A stretch of 64,000 nucleotides of DNA from Mycolicibacterium sp. CR10. GTDB taxonomy: Bacteria > Actinomycetota > Actinomycetes > Mycobacteriales > Mycobacteriaceae. The stretch covers positions 1 through 64,000 of the forward strand of contig NZ_STGE01000048.1 of NCBI RefSeq assembly GCF_005222675.1, read 5' to 3'. How positions within the stretch are numbered: the first letter of the stretch is position 1; every line of letters begins with the position of its first letter. Under the pieces are notes generated by a model. It searched no databases. It saw only the letters and a program-made list of their open reading frames with translations, and was not told the DNA's origin. Position numbers and translations under genes: made by a program. Shown in pieces: positions 35,236 through 43,921 of this stretch.

Positions 35236-36749
35236 CCACGACGACCCTGGCCGACGCACTGCGCGACGCCGCGCGCGTGACGCCGGACCGAATCCTGGTG
35301 CGCGACGGCGACTTCGCTCTGACCTGCGCGAGCCTGTTCGAGCAGGCGACGGCGCTGGCCCATGCGCTCGTGAGTCGGATGCCCGTGGGCAGCGTGGTGT
35401 CCTTCATGGTGCCCAACTGGCACGAGGCCAACGTCATCTACCTCGGCGCGACGCTCGCCGGCATGGTGGTGAACCCGATCCTGCCCTCGCTGCGTGACCA
35501 TGAGCTCGCGTTCATCCTCGCCGATGCCGACACCCGCGCGGTGTTCATCCCGGAGTCGTTCGCCGGACACGACTACGCCGCCATGCTCGAGCGGGTGGTC
35601 GATGCGATGCCGTCGGCTCCCGAGGTCGTCGTGCTGCGCGGCGCTCCCGGGCGGCACACCGCGTTCTCCGACCTGCTCGCCGAATCGGCGACCGCGACGC
35701 TGCCGCCGCTGAACCCCCGCGACACCCGGATGATTCTGTACACCTCCGGCACCACCGGCCGTCCGAAAGGCGTTCTCCACAGCCATGAATCCCTCAATGC
35801 GCTGATCGCCCAGATCGGTCGGTACTGGCAGATCGACCCCGGAGACACATTCCTGGTACCGGCGCCGATCGCCCACATCGGAGGGTCCATCTACGCATTC
35901 GAGTGCCCACTACTGCTCGGGAGTGAAACGGTGCTCATGCAGCGCTGGGATCCCGACGCCGCAGTGACGCTGATACTGGAGAACCGGTGTACTCATATGG
36001 CGGGGGCCACACCGTTTCTCGACGGACTGCTCGCCGCGGCGCAGCGGGCGGGCACCCGACTGCCCGACCTGAAAGTGTTCATCTGTGGCGGCGCATCAGT
36101 CCCGCCGTCGCTGATCCGTCGCGCCGCAGACTATTTCGATCATGCGCTGGTGACCCGCGTCTATGGTTCGACGGAGGTGCCGGTGACCACCGTCGGCTCG
36201 CTCGACGACGTCGACCGCGCGGCTGACACCGACGGGCGCCCCGGAATCGCCGATGTCGTCATCGTCGACGGTGAGATCCGCGCCCGCGGACCCCAGATGC
36301 TCATCGGCTACCTCCACCCGGAGGACAATGTCGAGTCCTTCGATGCCGCAGGATATTTCCGCACCGGCGACCTGGGAAGCTTCACCGACGACGGCTTTCT
36401 GCGGGTGACGGGCCGCGCGAAGGACATCATCATCCGCAACGGTGAGAACATCTCCCCCAAGGAGATCGAGGACATTCTCGTCACCCACCCACAGATCGCC
36501 GAGATCGCGGTCGTTGGGATCCCCGACACCCGCACCGGCGAGCGCGCCTGTGCGGCCATCGTCCCCGCGGCTGACACCGGACCCGACGTCGCGGAGTTGC
36601 GGGAATTCCTGGTGAGCAAGGGCGTCGCGAAATTCAAGGTGCCCGAGCAGGTGGTGCTCTTCGACGCCCTACCGAAGAACGACGCGGGCAAGGTCCTCAA
36701 GCACACGATCAAGGCTGAGCTCGCCGGGCCGCAGAGAGACAGGGTGTGA
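35232..36749 (+). CDS. Acyl-CoA synthetase / AMP-dependent ligase
   Basis: 505 residues with GTG start at 35232 inside the GntR stop. Adenylation motifs: YTSGTTGRPKGVLHSHES (A3), YGSTEVPVTTV (A5), YFRTGDLGSFTDDGFLRVTGRAKDII (A7-A8) and the catalytic Lys in PKNDAGKVLKH (A10). Activates a carboxylic acid to acyl-AMP and then acyl-CoA. Likely the entry step that feeds the acyl-CoA dehydrogenases of the divergent operon. Confidence 0.93.
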   Translation: MTTTTLADALRDAARVTPDRILVRDGDFALTCASLFEQATALAHALVSRMPVGSVVSFMVPNWHEANVIYLGATLAGMVVNPILPSLRDHELAFILADADTRAVFIPESFAGHDYAAMLERVVDAMPSAPEVVVLRGAPGRHTAFSDLLAESATATLPPLNPRDTRMILYTSGTTGRPKGVLHSHESLNALIAQIGRYWQIDPGDTFLVPAPIAHIGGSIYAFECPLLLGSETVLMQRWDPDAAVTLILENRCTHMAGATPFLDGLLAAAQRAGTRLPDLKVFICGGASVPPSLIRRAADYFDHALVTRVYGSTEVPVTTVGSLDDVDRAADTDGRPGIADVVIVDGEIRARGPQMLIGYLHPEDNVESFDAAGYFRTGDLGSFTDDGFLRVTGRAKDIIIRNGENISPKEIEDILVTHPQIAEIAVVGIPDTRTGERACAAIVPAADTGPDVAELREFLVSKGVAKFKVPEQVVLFDALPKNDAGKVLKHTIKAELAGPQRDRV

Positions 36750-36750
36750 C

Positions 36751-37527
36751 ATGCAGGTCGCGATCGTCACGGGAGCCAGCAGCGGCATCGGGTTCGGCTG
36801 CGCCACAACGCTTGCCGCGCAGGGCATGGCGGTGCTCGGAACCGGCCGCGACCCTGCCCGACTCGCCGACCTGGAGAAGGCGGTCGGCGACCCCGAGCGC
36901 ATCGCCACCGTGGCCGCCGACCTCACCGCCGACGACGCACCGGCACGCATCGTCGCCGCGGCTCTGGAGCGGTGGGGGCGGATCGACTTCCTGGTCAACA
37001 ACGCCGGCGTGGGCAGCCCGAAACCGTTGCACGAGACCGACGACGAATCGCTGGACCATTTCCTGAACCTGATGCTGCGGGCGCCGTTCCGGCTGGCGCG
37101 CGACGTCATCGTCCACATGCAGCCGGGATCGGCGATCATCAACGTGACCTCGACCTTCGCGGTCGTCGGTGGCCTGCGCGGCGGCGCGTACTCGGCAGCC
37201 AAGGGCGGTCTGACGGCACTGACGGGCCACATCGCCTGCCAGTACGGCGCCCAGGGCATCCGCTGCAACGCAGTGGCTCCCGGCGTCACCCTGACCCCGA
37301 TGGTCGCCACCCGCCTCGAGGACGAGCGGTTCCGCAAGATCAACACCGAGATGACCCCACACCAACGCCTCGGCAGGGTCGAGGACATCGCCGCCACCGT
37401 GGCGTTCCTGTGCTCGGACGGCGGCAGTTTCATCAACGGGCAGACCATCGTCGTCGACGGCGGCTGGAGTTCGACGAAGTACCTGTCGGACTTCGCCCTC
37501 AGCTCGGAATGGGTGGCTCGGCAATGA
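36751..37527 (+). CDS. Short-chain dehydrogenase/reductase
   Basis: 258 residues, classical SDR: TGASSGIGFG, NNAGVGSP, INVTSTFAVVGG, YSAAKGG (Tyr/Lys) and the C-terminal INGQTIVVDGGWSSTKY. NAD(P)-dependent alcohol or ketone redox. One base separates it from the preceding ligase stop, so it is co-transcribed. Confidence 0.9.
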   Translation: MQVAIVTGASSGIGFGCATTLAAQGMAVLGTGRDPARLADLEKAVGDPERIATVAADLTADDAPARIVAAALERWGRIDFLVNNAGVGSPKPLHETDDESLDHFLNLMLRAPFRLARDVIVHMQPGSAIINVTSTFAVVGGLRGGAYSAAKGGLTALTGHIACQYGAQGIRCNAVAPGVTLTPMVATRLEDERFRKINTEMTPHQRLGRVEDIAATVAFLCSDGGSFINGQTIVVDGGWSSTKYLSDFALSSEWVARQ

Positions 37528-37552
37528 GCGCCCTCGCGATGAGCGGACGGCA

Positions 37553-39034
37553 GTGAACCTGTTCGCTCTGCTCGACCAGACCGCCGCGCGTCACGGCGAT
37601 CGCGGCGCGGTGTATCACGGTGCGCGGCAGTTACATACGTGGTCGCAGCTGCGGGACCGGGCGTTGCGGCTCGCCACGTCGTTGCGCGGCCTCGGGACCG
37701 GTGCGCGGATCGGGGTGGCCAGCGAGAACAGGCCGGAGATCGTCGAGCTGATGTTCGCGATCTGGGCGGCCGAATGCGTCGTCATCCCCATCAACTACAA
37801 GCTGCACGCGCGGGAGATGGAGCAGATCGTCACCGACGCGGGTGTGGCGCAGATCTTCGCGTCACCGAAGATCGCTGCCGAGCTGGCCCCTCTGACATCG
37901 GCGCCCATCGACACGATCGGTAGCCGCGAATACGAAAGCCGCTGCACCGCAGCGCTATCGGAGGCACCAAGAAACACGGATCCGGCCGCGCTGGCCTGGC
38001 TGTTCTACACCAGCGGCACCACCGGCCGCTCCAAGGGCGCCATGCTCTCGCACCGCAACCTGATGGCGATGACGGTGTCGCACCTCGCGGACTTCGACGC
38101 GCCCGACGAGAACTGCAGCCTGATCCACGGCGCCCCGATGTCGCACGGTTCGGGGTTGTACGTGCCGCCCTACGTCGCGCGCGGCGCCCGCCAGGTGGTG
38201 CCCGCGTCGGGGGCCTTCGAACCGCCGGAGTTCCTCGACCTGTGCCACCATCACCCCGGGTGCAGCGCGTTCCTGGCCCCCACCATGGTGGCGCGGCTGG
38301 TGCAGACGGGACGGGACCGGCCCCGCAACCTCAAGACCGTCGTCTACGGCGGCGGCCCGATGTACGTCGACAGCCTCAAGAAGGCGATGGGCGCGTTCGG
38401 GCCGATCTTTGTCCAGCTCTACGGGCAGGGCGAGGCGCCGATGACCATCACCGGCTTGCGCCGCAGCGACCACGTCGCCGGTGACGGCTGGGCCGATGAC
38501 GCGGTGCTCGGCTCGGTCGGCTATGCGCGCACGGGCGTCGACGTCGCCGTACTCGGGCCTGACGGCGCGCCGGCCGGCATCGGCCAGATCGGCGAAATCG
38601 TCTGCCGCGGTGACGTGGTCATGTCGGGCTACTGGAAGAACCCCGAGGCGACGGCCGCGGCGCTGAAGGACGGCTGGTTGCGCACCGGGGACATGGGATC
38701 GTTCGACGCGGCCGGGTTCCTGACGCTTCGTGACAGATCCAAGGACGTCGTCATCAGCGGCGGCAGCAACATCTATCCCCGCGAGGTCGAAGAGGTTCTG
38801 CTGGAGCATCCCGCCGTTGTCGAGGCGGGGGTGGTGGGGGCCCCTGATGACGAGTGGGGCGAGGTGGTCGTCGCGTTCATCGTCGGGCAAGTCTCGGCCG
38901 GGGACCTGGACACCCATCTGCTGGAGCGCATCGCGCGGTTCAAGCGTCCGAAGCGCTACGAGTTCGTCGATGAGCTACCGAAGAACAGCTACGGCAAGGT
39001 TCTCAAGCGGGAGTTGCGCGCCCGGCTGGTGTGA
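37553..39034 (+). CDS. Acyl-CoA synthetase / AMP-dependent ligase (second)
   Basis: 493 residues from GTG 37553. A3 motif YTSGTTGRSKGAMLSHRNL, A5 region YGQGEAPMTITG, A7 LRTGDMGSFDAAGFLTLRDR, A8 KDVVISGGSNIYPREVE, A10 Lys in KNSYGKVLKREL. Same reaction type as the ligase at 35232 but only moderately similar, so probably a different acid or a later intermediate. Last gene of the plus-strand operon; it ends two bases before the convergent secreted-protein gene. Confidence 0.92.
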   Translation: MNLFALLDQTAARHGDRGAVYHGARQLHTWSQLRDRALRLATSLRGLGTGARIGVASENRPEIVELMFAIWAAECVVIPINYKLHAREMEQIVTDAGVAQIFASPKIAAELAPLTSAPIDTIGSREYESRCTAALSEAPRNTDPAALAWLFYTSGTTGRSKGAMLSHRNLMAMTVSHLADFDAPDENCSLIHGAPMSHGSGLYVPPYVARGARQVVPASGAFEPPEFLDLCHHHPGCSAFLAPTMVARLVQTGRDRPRNLKTVVYGGGPMYVDSLKKAMGAFGPIFVQLYGQGEAPMTITGLRRSDHVAGDGWADDAVLGSVGYARTGVDVAVLGPDGAPAGIGQIGEIVCRGDVVMSGYWKNPEATAAALKDGWLRTGDMGSFDAAGFLTLRDRSKDVVISGGSNIYPREVEEVLLEHPAVVEAGVVGAPDDEWGEVVVAFIVGQVSAGDLDTHLLERIARFKRPKRYEFVDELPKNSYGKVLKRELRARLV

Positions 39035-39036
39035 GG

Positions 39037-39486
39037 TCAGAACCCACGCCACCTCACCGGGTCCACAATGATTCCGTGACCGACGAGGTCGTTCCTGATC
39101 ACGGCTTGATTCTCCCCCTCCGTGATCGTCCACCCGTTGGCACTGTAGGTCTGGCCGGCACCCAGCACGACGTCGCCGGCGGCGGAGGCGGGAAGCGTTC
39201 CGAGGTTCCAGTACGTTTCGCCGGTGCCCTGCGCGAACACCAGGTTCAGCGGCTGCGGGTACTTCCCTGTCGTCATGGGCGACGCACCGAACGGGGCTCC
39301 GTCGGACAGCCCGCAGACCGCCATCGCGCGACCGCGCCCCTCGTAGTCGGCGCTGAGCAGACACCGCATCTTTCCGTCCTGGATTCGGACGATCTGGTCA
39401 CCGTCGGCGGCACTCGCCTGCGGAGCGAACGGGCAAGCGCCGAGGGCGATCAGCGCTGCCGAAGCCGCGGTCAATTCGCGAATCAT
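39037..39486 (-). CDS. Small secreted protein of unknown function
   Basis: 149 residues with a signal peptide (LTAASAALIALGACPFAPQASA, cleavage near residue 26). The mature part is about 120 residues with paired Cys (KMRCLLSA, MAVCGLSDG) and a C terminus VGHGIIVDPVRWRGF. It resembles small exported proteins common in mycobacteria without assigned function. ATG 39486 has GGAG five bases upstream; the frame is open further but without homologous sequence. Confidence 0.8.
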   Translation of the reverse strand: MIRELTAASAALIALGACPFAPQASAADGDQIVRIQDGKMRCLLSADYEGRGRAMAVCGLSDGAPFGASPMTTGKYPQPLNLVFAQGTGETYWNLGTLPASAAGDVVLGAGQTYSANGWTITEGENQAVIRNDLVGHGIIVDPVRWRGF

Positions 39487-39673
39487 GGAGTCTCCACAGG
39501 AATGAGGGCGTTGCCGGAATCGTGATGTTCTCACGATAAGGCGCGCGAACGGCGTGTTTGCGAGAACCGACGCCCGCAGGTGGGACCGAAGTTGGGATCG
39601 GTAGTCCGCCGGAACTTCTGTACTTGTGGCGATGACGCCGGACACCGCGGCGCACAGACAGAAGGATTCAGCC

Positions 39674-40036
39674 ATGAAGACCACGCACACTGCGCAGCGC
39701 ATCATCGCCGGGGCGCTGATGTCGGCCGGCGTCGCGATGGCCGGCATCGGAATGTCCGCCGGTACCGCAACGGCAGGAACTCCGCCGACCGGCCCCTTCA
39801 CCTGGTGCCCAGGGGATCCGCCGGTCGCCACCGGAAACATCAAGTACAACCCGGTGATCTGGGACAACAACGTCTGCCACAGCTACTTCTTCGTCTACCA
39901 CGGCCAGGGCAACGTCGCCCAGAACATCTGGGAGGGCGCGAACCCGCCCGGGCCTCCTCCGGTATCGCCGGGCTTCACTCCGCCGATCCCACCAGGATGG
40001 TGCTGGGGACTGTTCCTGCCCTCGCCCTGCCCCTAG
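39674..40036 (+). CDS. Small secreted Cys/Pro-rich protein
   Basis: 120 residues. Signal peptide (RIIAGALMSAGVAMAGIGMSA, cleavage near AGTATAG), then a mature part rich in Gly/Pro with four Cys (TWCPGDPP, NNVCHSYFFV, GWCWGLF, SPCP). The pattern WCPGDPP...VIWDNNVCHSY is typical of a family of small mycobacterial exported proteins of unknown role. ATG 39674 preceded by GAAGGA. Confidence 0.82.
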   Translation: MKTTHTAQRIIAGALMSAGVAMAGIGMSAGTATAGTPPTGPFTWCPGDPPVATGNIKYNPVIWDNNVCHSYFFVYHGQGNVAQNIWEGANPPGPPPVSPGFTPPIPPGWCWGLFLPSPCP

Positions 40037-40052
40037 CAGTTCTCACATCGGG

Positions 40053-40083
40053 TCCCCCGGACGCGCAGATCGCGCCCGGGGGA
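40053..40083. terminator. Hairpin after the small secreted protein gene
   Basis: TCCCCCGG (40053-40060) pairs with CCGGGGGA (40076-40083), with additional CGCG pairing inside. It starts 17 bases after the stop at 40036 and precedes the VOC gene on the same strand, so it probably isolates the two transcripts. Confidence 0.6.
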
Positions 40084-40102
40084 TCGTCCGTAGCATGGCG
40101 TC

Positions 40103-40534
40103 ATGAGCGTGCTCGACTCCCCGATCCCACGTTTTCACCTCGCGATGCCGGTGGACGACCTCGCGGCCGCCCGGCGGTTCTACGGTGACATCCTCGGCCT
40201 CCCACAGGGACGCAGCGCCGACACCTGGGTGGATTGGAATCTGCACGGCCACCAGGTCGTCACCCACCTGGCGCCCGAGCGGATCGCGGCCGTGCACAAC
40301 CCGGTCGACGGACACGACGTTCCGGTGCCGCATTTCGGGCTGATCCTGACCATTCCGGAGTTCCACACGCTGAGCGACCGGCTGCGCGCCGCCGGGGTCG
40401 AGTTCGTCATCGAGCCGTACGTCCGCTTCGCCGGTGAACCGGGCGAGCAGTGGACGATGTTTCTTCTCGACCCGGCGGGGAATGCTCTCGAGTTCAAGGC
40501 GTTCGCGGACGACTCCCAGGTTTTCGCGGAATAG
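40103..40534 (+). CDS. VOC-family (glyoxalase-like) protein
   Basis: 143 residues, a single two-module VOC fold: FHLAMPVDDLAAARRFYGDILG, FGLILTIPEFHTL and TMFLLDPAGNALEFKAF, where the late Glu is a typical metal ligand. Small metalloenzyme or ligand-binding protein; specific function unknown. Thirteen bases before the NAD(P)-binding protein gene, so likely an operon. Confidence 0.86.
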   Translation: MSVLDSPIPRFHLAMPVDDLAAARRFYGDILGLPQGRSADTWVDWNLHGHQVVTHLAPERIAAVHNPVDGHDVPVPHFGLILTIPEFHTLSDRLRAAGVEFVIEPYVRFAGEPGEQWTMFLLDPAGNALEFKAFADDSQVFAE

Positions 40535-40546
40535 GAGGCAGACAGC

Positions 40547-41212
40547 ATGCGCGTCGTGATCGCCGGCGGCCACGGAAAGATCGCCCTCGCCCTGGAGCGC
40601 CTTCTCGCGCAGCGGGGGGATTCGGCAGTGGGCCTGATTCGCAATCCCGCGCACGCGGCAGACTTGGAGAAGTCCGGCGCTGAAGCGATCGTGGTGGACC
40701 TCGAACGGGCCGGCGCCGAGGCGGTCGCGGCCCACCTGCGGGGCGCGGATGCGGTGGTTTTCGCTGCCGGCGCCGGACCGGGCAGCGGGGTCGCGCGCAA
40801 GGAGACCGTCGACCGGGACGCGGCGATCCTGCTGGCCGATGCCGCACAGCAGGCCGGAGTGCGTCGCTATGTGATGATCTCGGCGATGGGTGCCGACCCC
40901 GAGGCGCCGGACGGCACCGGTGATCCCGTCTTCGCCGCCTATCTGCGCGCGAAAGGTGCCGCCGACAACGATATTCGGGCGCGCGAGGGACTCGACGCGA
41001 CCATCGTGCGTCCAGGTCTGCTCACCGACGATCCGGGGACCGGGCTCGTGACCGCCGCCGAGAGGGCCGGTCGCGACAGCATCCCCCGCGACGATGTCGC
41101 GGCGGTGCTCGTCGCCGTTCTCGACACAGCCGGCACCGTCGGGAAGACGTTCGAGGTGATCTCCGGTGACACCCCGATCGCCGATGCGGTCACCGCGTCT
41201 GCCCAGCAGTGA
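40547..41212 (+). CDS. NAD(P)-binding atypical SDR (NmrA/SDR_a5-like)
   Basis: 221 residues. The N-terminal Rossmann motif VVIAGGHGKIALALERLL and the RRYVMISAMGADPEAPDG segment place it with the atypical SDRs related to NAD(P)H-binding YwnB/NmrA proteins. Often redox sensors or small-molecule reductases. ATG 40547 follows AGGAGG. Convergent with the DapB-like gene; the 80-base gap contains no clear hairpin. Confidence 0.87.
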   Translation: MRVVIAGGHGKIALALERLLAQRGDSAVGLIRNPAHAADLEKSGAEAIVVDLERAGAEAVAAHLRGADAVVFAAGAGPGSGVARKETVDRDAAILLADAAQQAGVRRYVMISAMGADPEAPDGTGDPVFAAYLRAKGAADNDIRAREGLDATIVRPGLLTDDPGTGLVTAAERAGRDSIPRDDVAAVLVAVLDTAGTVGKTFEVISGDTPIADAVTASAQQ

Positions 41213-41292
41213 TCCGCGGCTGGGTCGTGACGTGACCCCCGGCTAGCCCCGCAGATAGGCGAGTCGGTGTGCGGCGGCGAGGCGACCTCACC

Positions 41293-42366
41293 TCACCACA
41301 TCAACCCCCGAATCATTTCGGTCGGCGGGATGTCCTCGACCGAGACCAGGCCGGCGGGGGCGCGGCAGACCCAGTCGATCGCGTTGACCGCCCGAGCGGC
41401 GGTGGAGACGCACCCGGCGTCGGTGACGTCGAGCACCGGATGGGACAGGTGGGTGCTCACTTCCACCCGTGGCTCCCCTTCCACCATCACCTTGTGAACG
41501 CCGAGGTGCCCGTCGGGAGGAAACTCCCAGTGCGGGGCGGCCGCGGACGTCAGCCGGTTGATGTGTTCCACGGTGATGACGGGGACACCGTCGCGCACCC
41601 CTTCGACCGCGAACCGCGCCGCGGCCAACTGGCCCGGCTCGACCGTCGTCATCGCGCACTCGATGCGCTCGGTGGTGTACCACGGCTCGTACCGCTGACG
41701 GACCTCGTCGAGTTTCACGTCGAGGTGGTCTGCGAGATTGCGCACCAGCCCGCCGAACAGCGACGTGATGACCCCCGGCTGGAAGGCCATCGGTGAATCG
41801 TCCTCGGGGGTGCTACCGAAACCCATTGCGGTACCGGTGTATTCGTAGTCATCATAATTGCCGTAGTCGAAGATCTCCTGCACGGTGACCGACTCGGCAC
41901 GGGTGACCAGGCTCAGCGCCGCGTGCACCGCGGTGTCCCCCGAATAACCGGGGTCGATACCGTTGACGTAGAGCGAGGCGTTACCTGCCGCGCACGCCTG
42001 TTCCAGCGGCACCCGCAGCCAGTCGTCGGCCTGATGCGGCGTCACCAGCCACACCATCGACGTGCCGACAACGTTGATCCCGGCGGCGAGAAGCTTCGCC
42101 ATCTGCTCGATGGCCTCCATCGGCCGGGTCTCGCCCAGCGCCGTGTAGACGACGCAGTCCGGATCGAGGGCGATCAACGCGTCGATGTCATCGGTGGCGA
42201 TGACGCCGGTCGGCTCGTTGCGCCCGCACAACTCGGCGGCATCGCGACCGATCTTCTCGGGGCTGGCCGCGTGCACACCGACCAACTCCAGATCGGGTCG
42301 GCCGATGATCGCCGCCAACGAGTGTTTCCCGACGTTGCCGGTGGAGAACTGGACTACTCTGCGCAT
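41293..42366 (-). CDS. Dihydrodipicolinate-reductase-like (diaminopentanoate dehydrogenase family) oxidoreductase
   Basis: 357 residues. N-terminal Rossmann fold VVQFSTGNVGKHSLAAIIG, then a catalytic-type domain (VNGIDPGYSGDTAVHAAL). This architecture is shared with mycobacterial proteins annotated as DapB-like or 2,4-diaminopentanoate dehydrogenase-like, whose real substrates are mostly unknown. A distant paralogue lies at 49295. It is second in a two-gene unit with an SDR, divergent from the first TetR gene, so it is probably part of the TetR-controlled locus. Confidence 0.83.
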   Translation of the reverse strand: MRRVVQFSTGNVGKHSLAAIIGRPDLELVGVHAASPEKIGRDAAELCGRNEPTGVIATDDIDALIALDPDCVVYTALGETRPMEAIEQMAKLLAAGINVVGTSMVWLVTPHQADDWLRVPLEQACAAGNASLYVNGIDPGYSGDTAVHAALSLVTRAESVTVQEIFDYGNYDDYEYTGTAMGFGSTPEDDSPMAFQPGVITSLFGGLVRNLADHLDVKLDEVRQRYEPWYTTERIECAMTTVEPGQLAAARFAVEGVRDGVPVITVEHINRLTSAAAPHWEFPPDGHLGVHKVMVEGEPRVEVSTHLSHPVLDVTDAGCVSTAARAVNAIDWVCRAPAGLVSVEDIPPTEMIRGLMW

Positions 42367-42386
42367 CTTCGAAGATCCGTCCTCAC

Positions 42387-43175
42387 TCAGTAATCGGGAA
42401 TCGGCAGCGGCGAGTTGTTCGCGTCGATGCCCCCGTCGACGTGGAAGATCGCGTTGGTGGCGTAGCAATCCCGCGTGGACAGATACACGCACAGCCGCCC
42501 GAGGTCCTCGACGTCGCCGAGGCGATGCAGAGGCGTCGACTCCTCCATCTTCTCCCGCGACCCCGGCATCATGTCCAGGCTTCCCTGGAGACCGTCGGTG
42601 GCGAACGAACCCAGGGCGATGGCGTTAACCCGGATCTTCGGCGCAAGTTCCTGAGCCATCGCTCGGGTCAGCGCCTCCAGGCCACCCTTGGCCACGCAGT
42701 ACGCCGTCAGTGCCCGGATCCCGAAACGGGCCGAGCCCGAGGAGATGTTGATGATCGACCCGCGTCCGGCCTCGATCATGTGCGGCGCGGCGAGCTGGCT
42801 CATGATGAACGCGGACGTCACGCACCACTCGAAGGTGTGCCGGAAATCGTCGTCGGTGATGTCGAGAAACCGGGCGTACGTCGAGCCGCCGACGTTGTTG
42901 ACGAGAATGTCGATGCGGCCGAACCGCTCGATGGCGGTTCCCACCACACGTTCCCCGTCCGGGCGGCTCATCGCGTCCGCCACGAGCGCCAGGCCTTTTC
43001 CACCGGCGTTCTCGATCCCCTCGATGGTGCCGACGATGTCCGACTCGGTGCGCGCGGTGCCGACGACCGTCGCGCCCGCCTCCGCCAGGACTCGCGCGAT
43101 GCCCTGACCGACGCCCTTGCCCGCCCCGGTGACGATCGCGACCTGACCCTCAAGGCGGAACTGCTCCAGCGCCAT
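42387..43175 (-). CDS. Short-chain dehydrogenase/reductase
   Basis: 262 residues, classical SDR: VTGAGKGVGQG, VNNVGGSTY, INISSGSARFG and YCVAKGG (Tyr/Lys), ending IFHVDGGIDANN. Start ATG 43175 with GAGG upstream. It is divergent from TetR 43279, and a TTGACT-n2-AGTCAA operator lies between, so it should be under TetR control together with the DapB-like gene. Confidence 0.9.
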   Translation of the reverse strand: MALEQFRLEGQVAIVTGAGKGVGQGIARVLAEAGATVVGTARTESDIVGTIEGIENAGGKGLALVADAMSRPDGERVVGTAIERFGRIDILVNNVGGSTYARFLDITDDDFRHTFEWCVTSAFIMSQLAAPHMIEAGRGSIINISSGSARFGIRALTAYCVAKGGLEALTRAMAQELAPKIRVNAIALGSFATDGLQGSLDMMPGSREKMEESTPLHRLGDVEDLGRLCVYLSTRDCYATNAIFHVDGGIDANNSPLPIPDY

Positions 43176-43218
43176 GGCGAACCTCTTTCGTGAAGTGCAG
43201 CCCATCTAACGGCGTGAA

Positions 43219-43232
43219 TTGACTGAAGTCAA
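43219..43232. promoter_or_regulatory. Candidate TetR operator TTGACTGAAGTCAA
   Basis: Six-base perfect arms TTGACT/AGTCAA around GA, in the 103-base gap between the divergent SDR and first TetR genes. The same arms recur before the first membrane-protein gene (43903), and looser versions precede the second TetR gene. Position and repetition point to a shared TetR-family site. Confidence 0.6.
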
Positions 43233-43278
43233 CGGACTGCGCTCCCCGGACCTGCCTCCCACGCGGTAGTCTTGACCA

Positions 43279-43881
43279 ATGGCATTGGTAGACAAGCCTT
43301 CAGCACGCGAGACGAAGCGACTCCAGACGCGCGAGCGGCTGATGGGGGCCGCCATCGCCGAGTTCAAACGATCCGGCATCGCCGCGGCCGACGTCGGCGC
43401 GATCGTGACCGCCGCGGGCGTGGCACACGGCACGTTCTTCTTCCACTTCCCGACGAAGGAACACGTGCTGTTGGAGCTGGAACGCCGCGAAGAGGAGCGC
43501 ATCGCCAAGCAACTCACCCGCTTCGCCGCGTCCAAACGTGACCTGCAGGCGACCATGGGCGAAGCCATCCGCCTAGTGATGGGGCTGGAGCGGCGACTCG
43601 GTGCGATGCTGTTCAAAGATTTTCTTGCCCTGCATTTTTCACAAACCCGGCCACCGGAGGACGAGAGCCGATACCACCCGGTGATCGTCGAGGTGGCCCG
43701 CGAGATCGAGCGCGCGCAGACGGCCGGCCAGGTCGATCCGGATGTCCAGCCTTTCAACAGCGCGGTCTTCTTCCTCCTCGGTCTCTATGCATTGCTGACG
43801 ACCACCCATGGCTGGCCCCAGCAGGGCGCGATGCTCGACGACTACACGGCCAGAACGCTGCGGAGCATCGGGGTCAGGTAG
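43279..43881 (+). CDS. TetR-family regulator (first)
   Basis: 200 residues. N-terminal TetR helix-turn-helix: RLMGAAIAEFKRSGIAAADVGAIVTAAGVAHGTFFFHFPTKEHVL. The C-terminal domain shares SQTRPPEDE...HPVIV.VAREIERA with the second regulator at 44711, so the two are paralogues. Probably binds TTGACT/AGTCAA sites on both sides of itself. Effector unknown. Confidence 0.92.
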   Translation: MALVDKPSARETKRLQTRERLMGAAIAEFKRSGIAAADVGAIVTAAGVAHGTFFFHFPTKEHVLLELERREEERIAKQLTRFAASKRDLQATMGEAIRLVMGLERRLGAMLFKDFLALHFSQTRPPEDESRYHPVIVEVAREIERAQTAGQVDPDVQPFNSAVFFLLGLYALLTTTHGWPQQGAMLDDYTARTLRSIGVR

Positions 43882-43902
43882 CCGATTGACTACTCTCATT
43901 CA

Positions 43903-43916
43903 TTGACTATAGTCAG
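43903..43916. promoter_or_regulatory. Candidate TetR operator TTGACTATAGTCAG
   Basis: Contains the perfect palindrome TGACTATAGTCA, six bases before the start of the first membrane-protein gene and just after the first TetR stop. A half-similar copy (TTGACTACTCTCAT) lies immediately upstream at 43886. Same arms as the site at 43219. Confidence 0.6.
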
Positions 43917-43921
43917 CCTTC

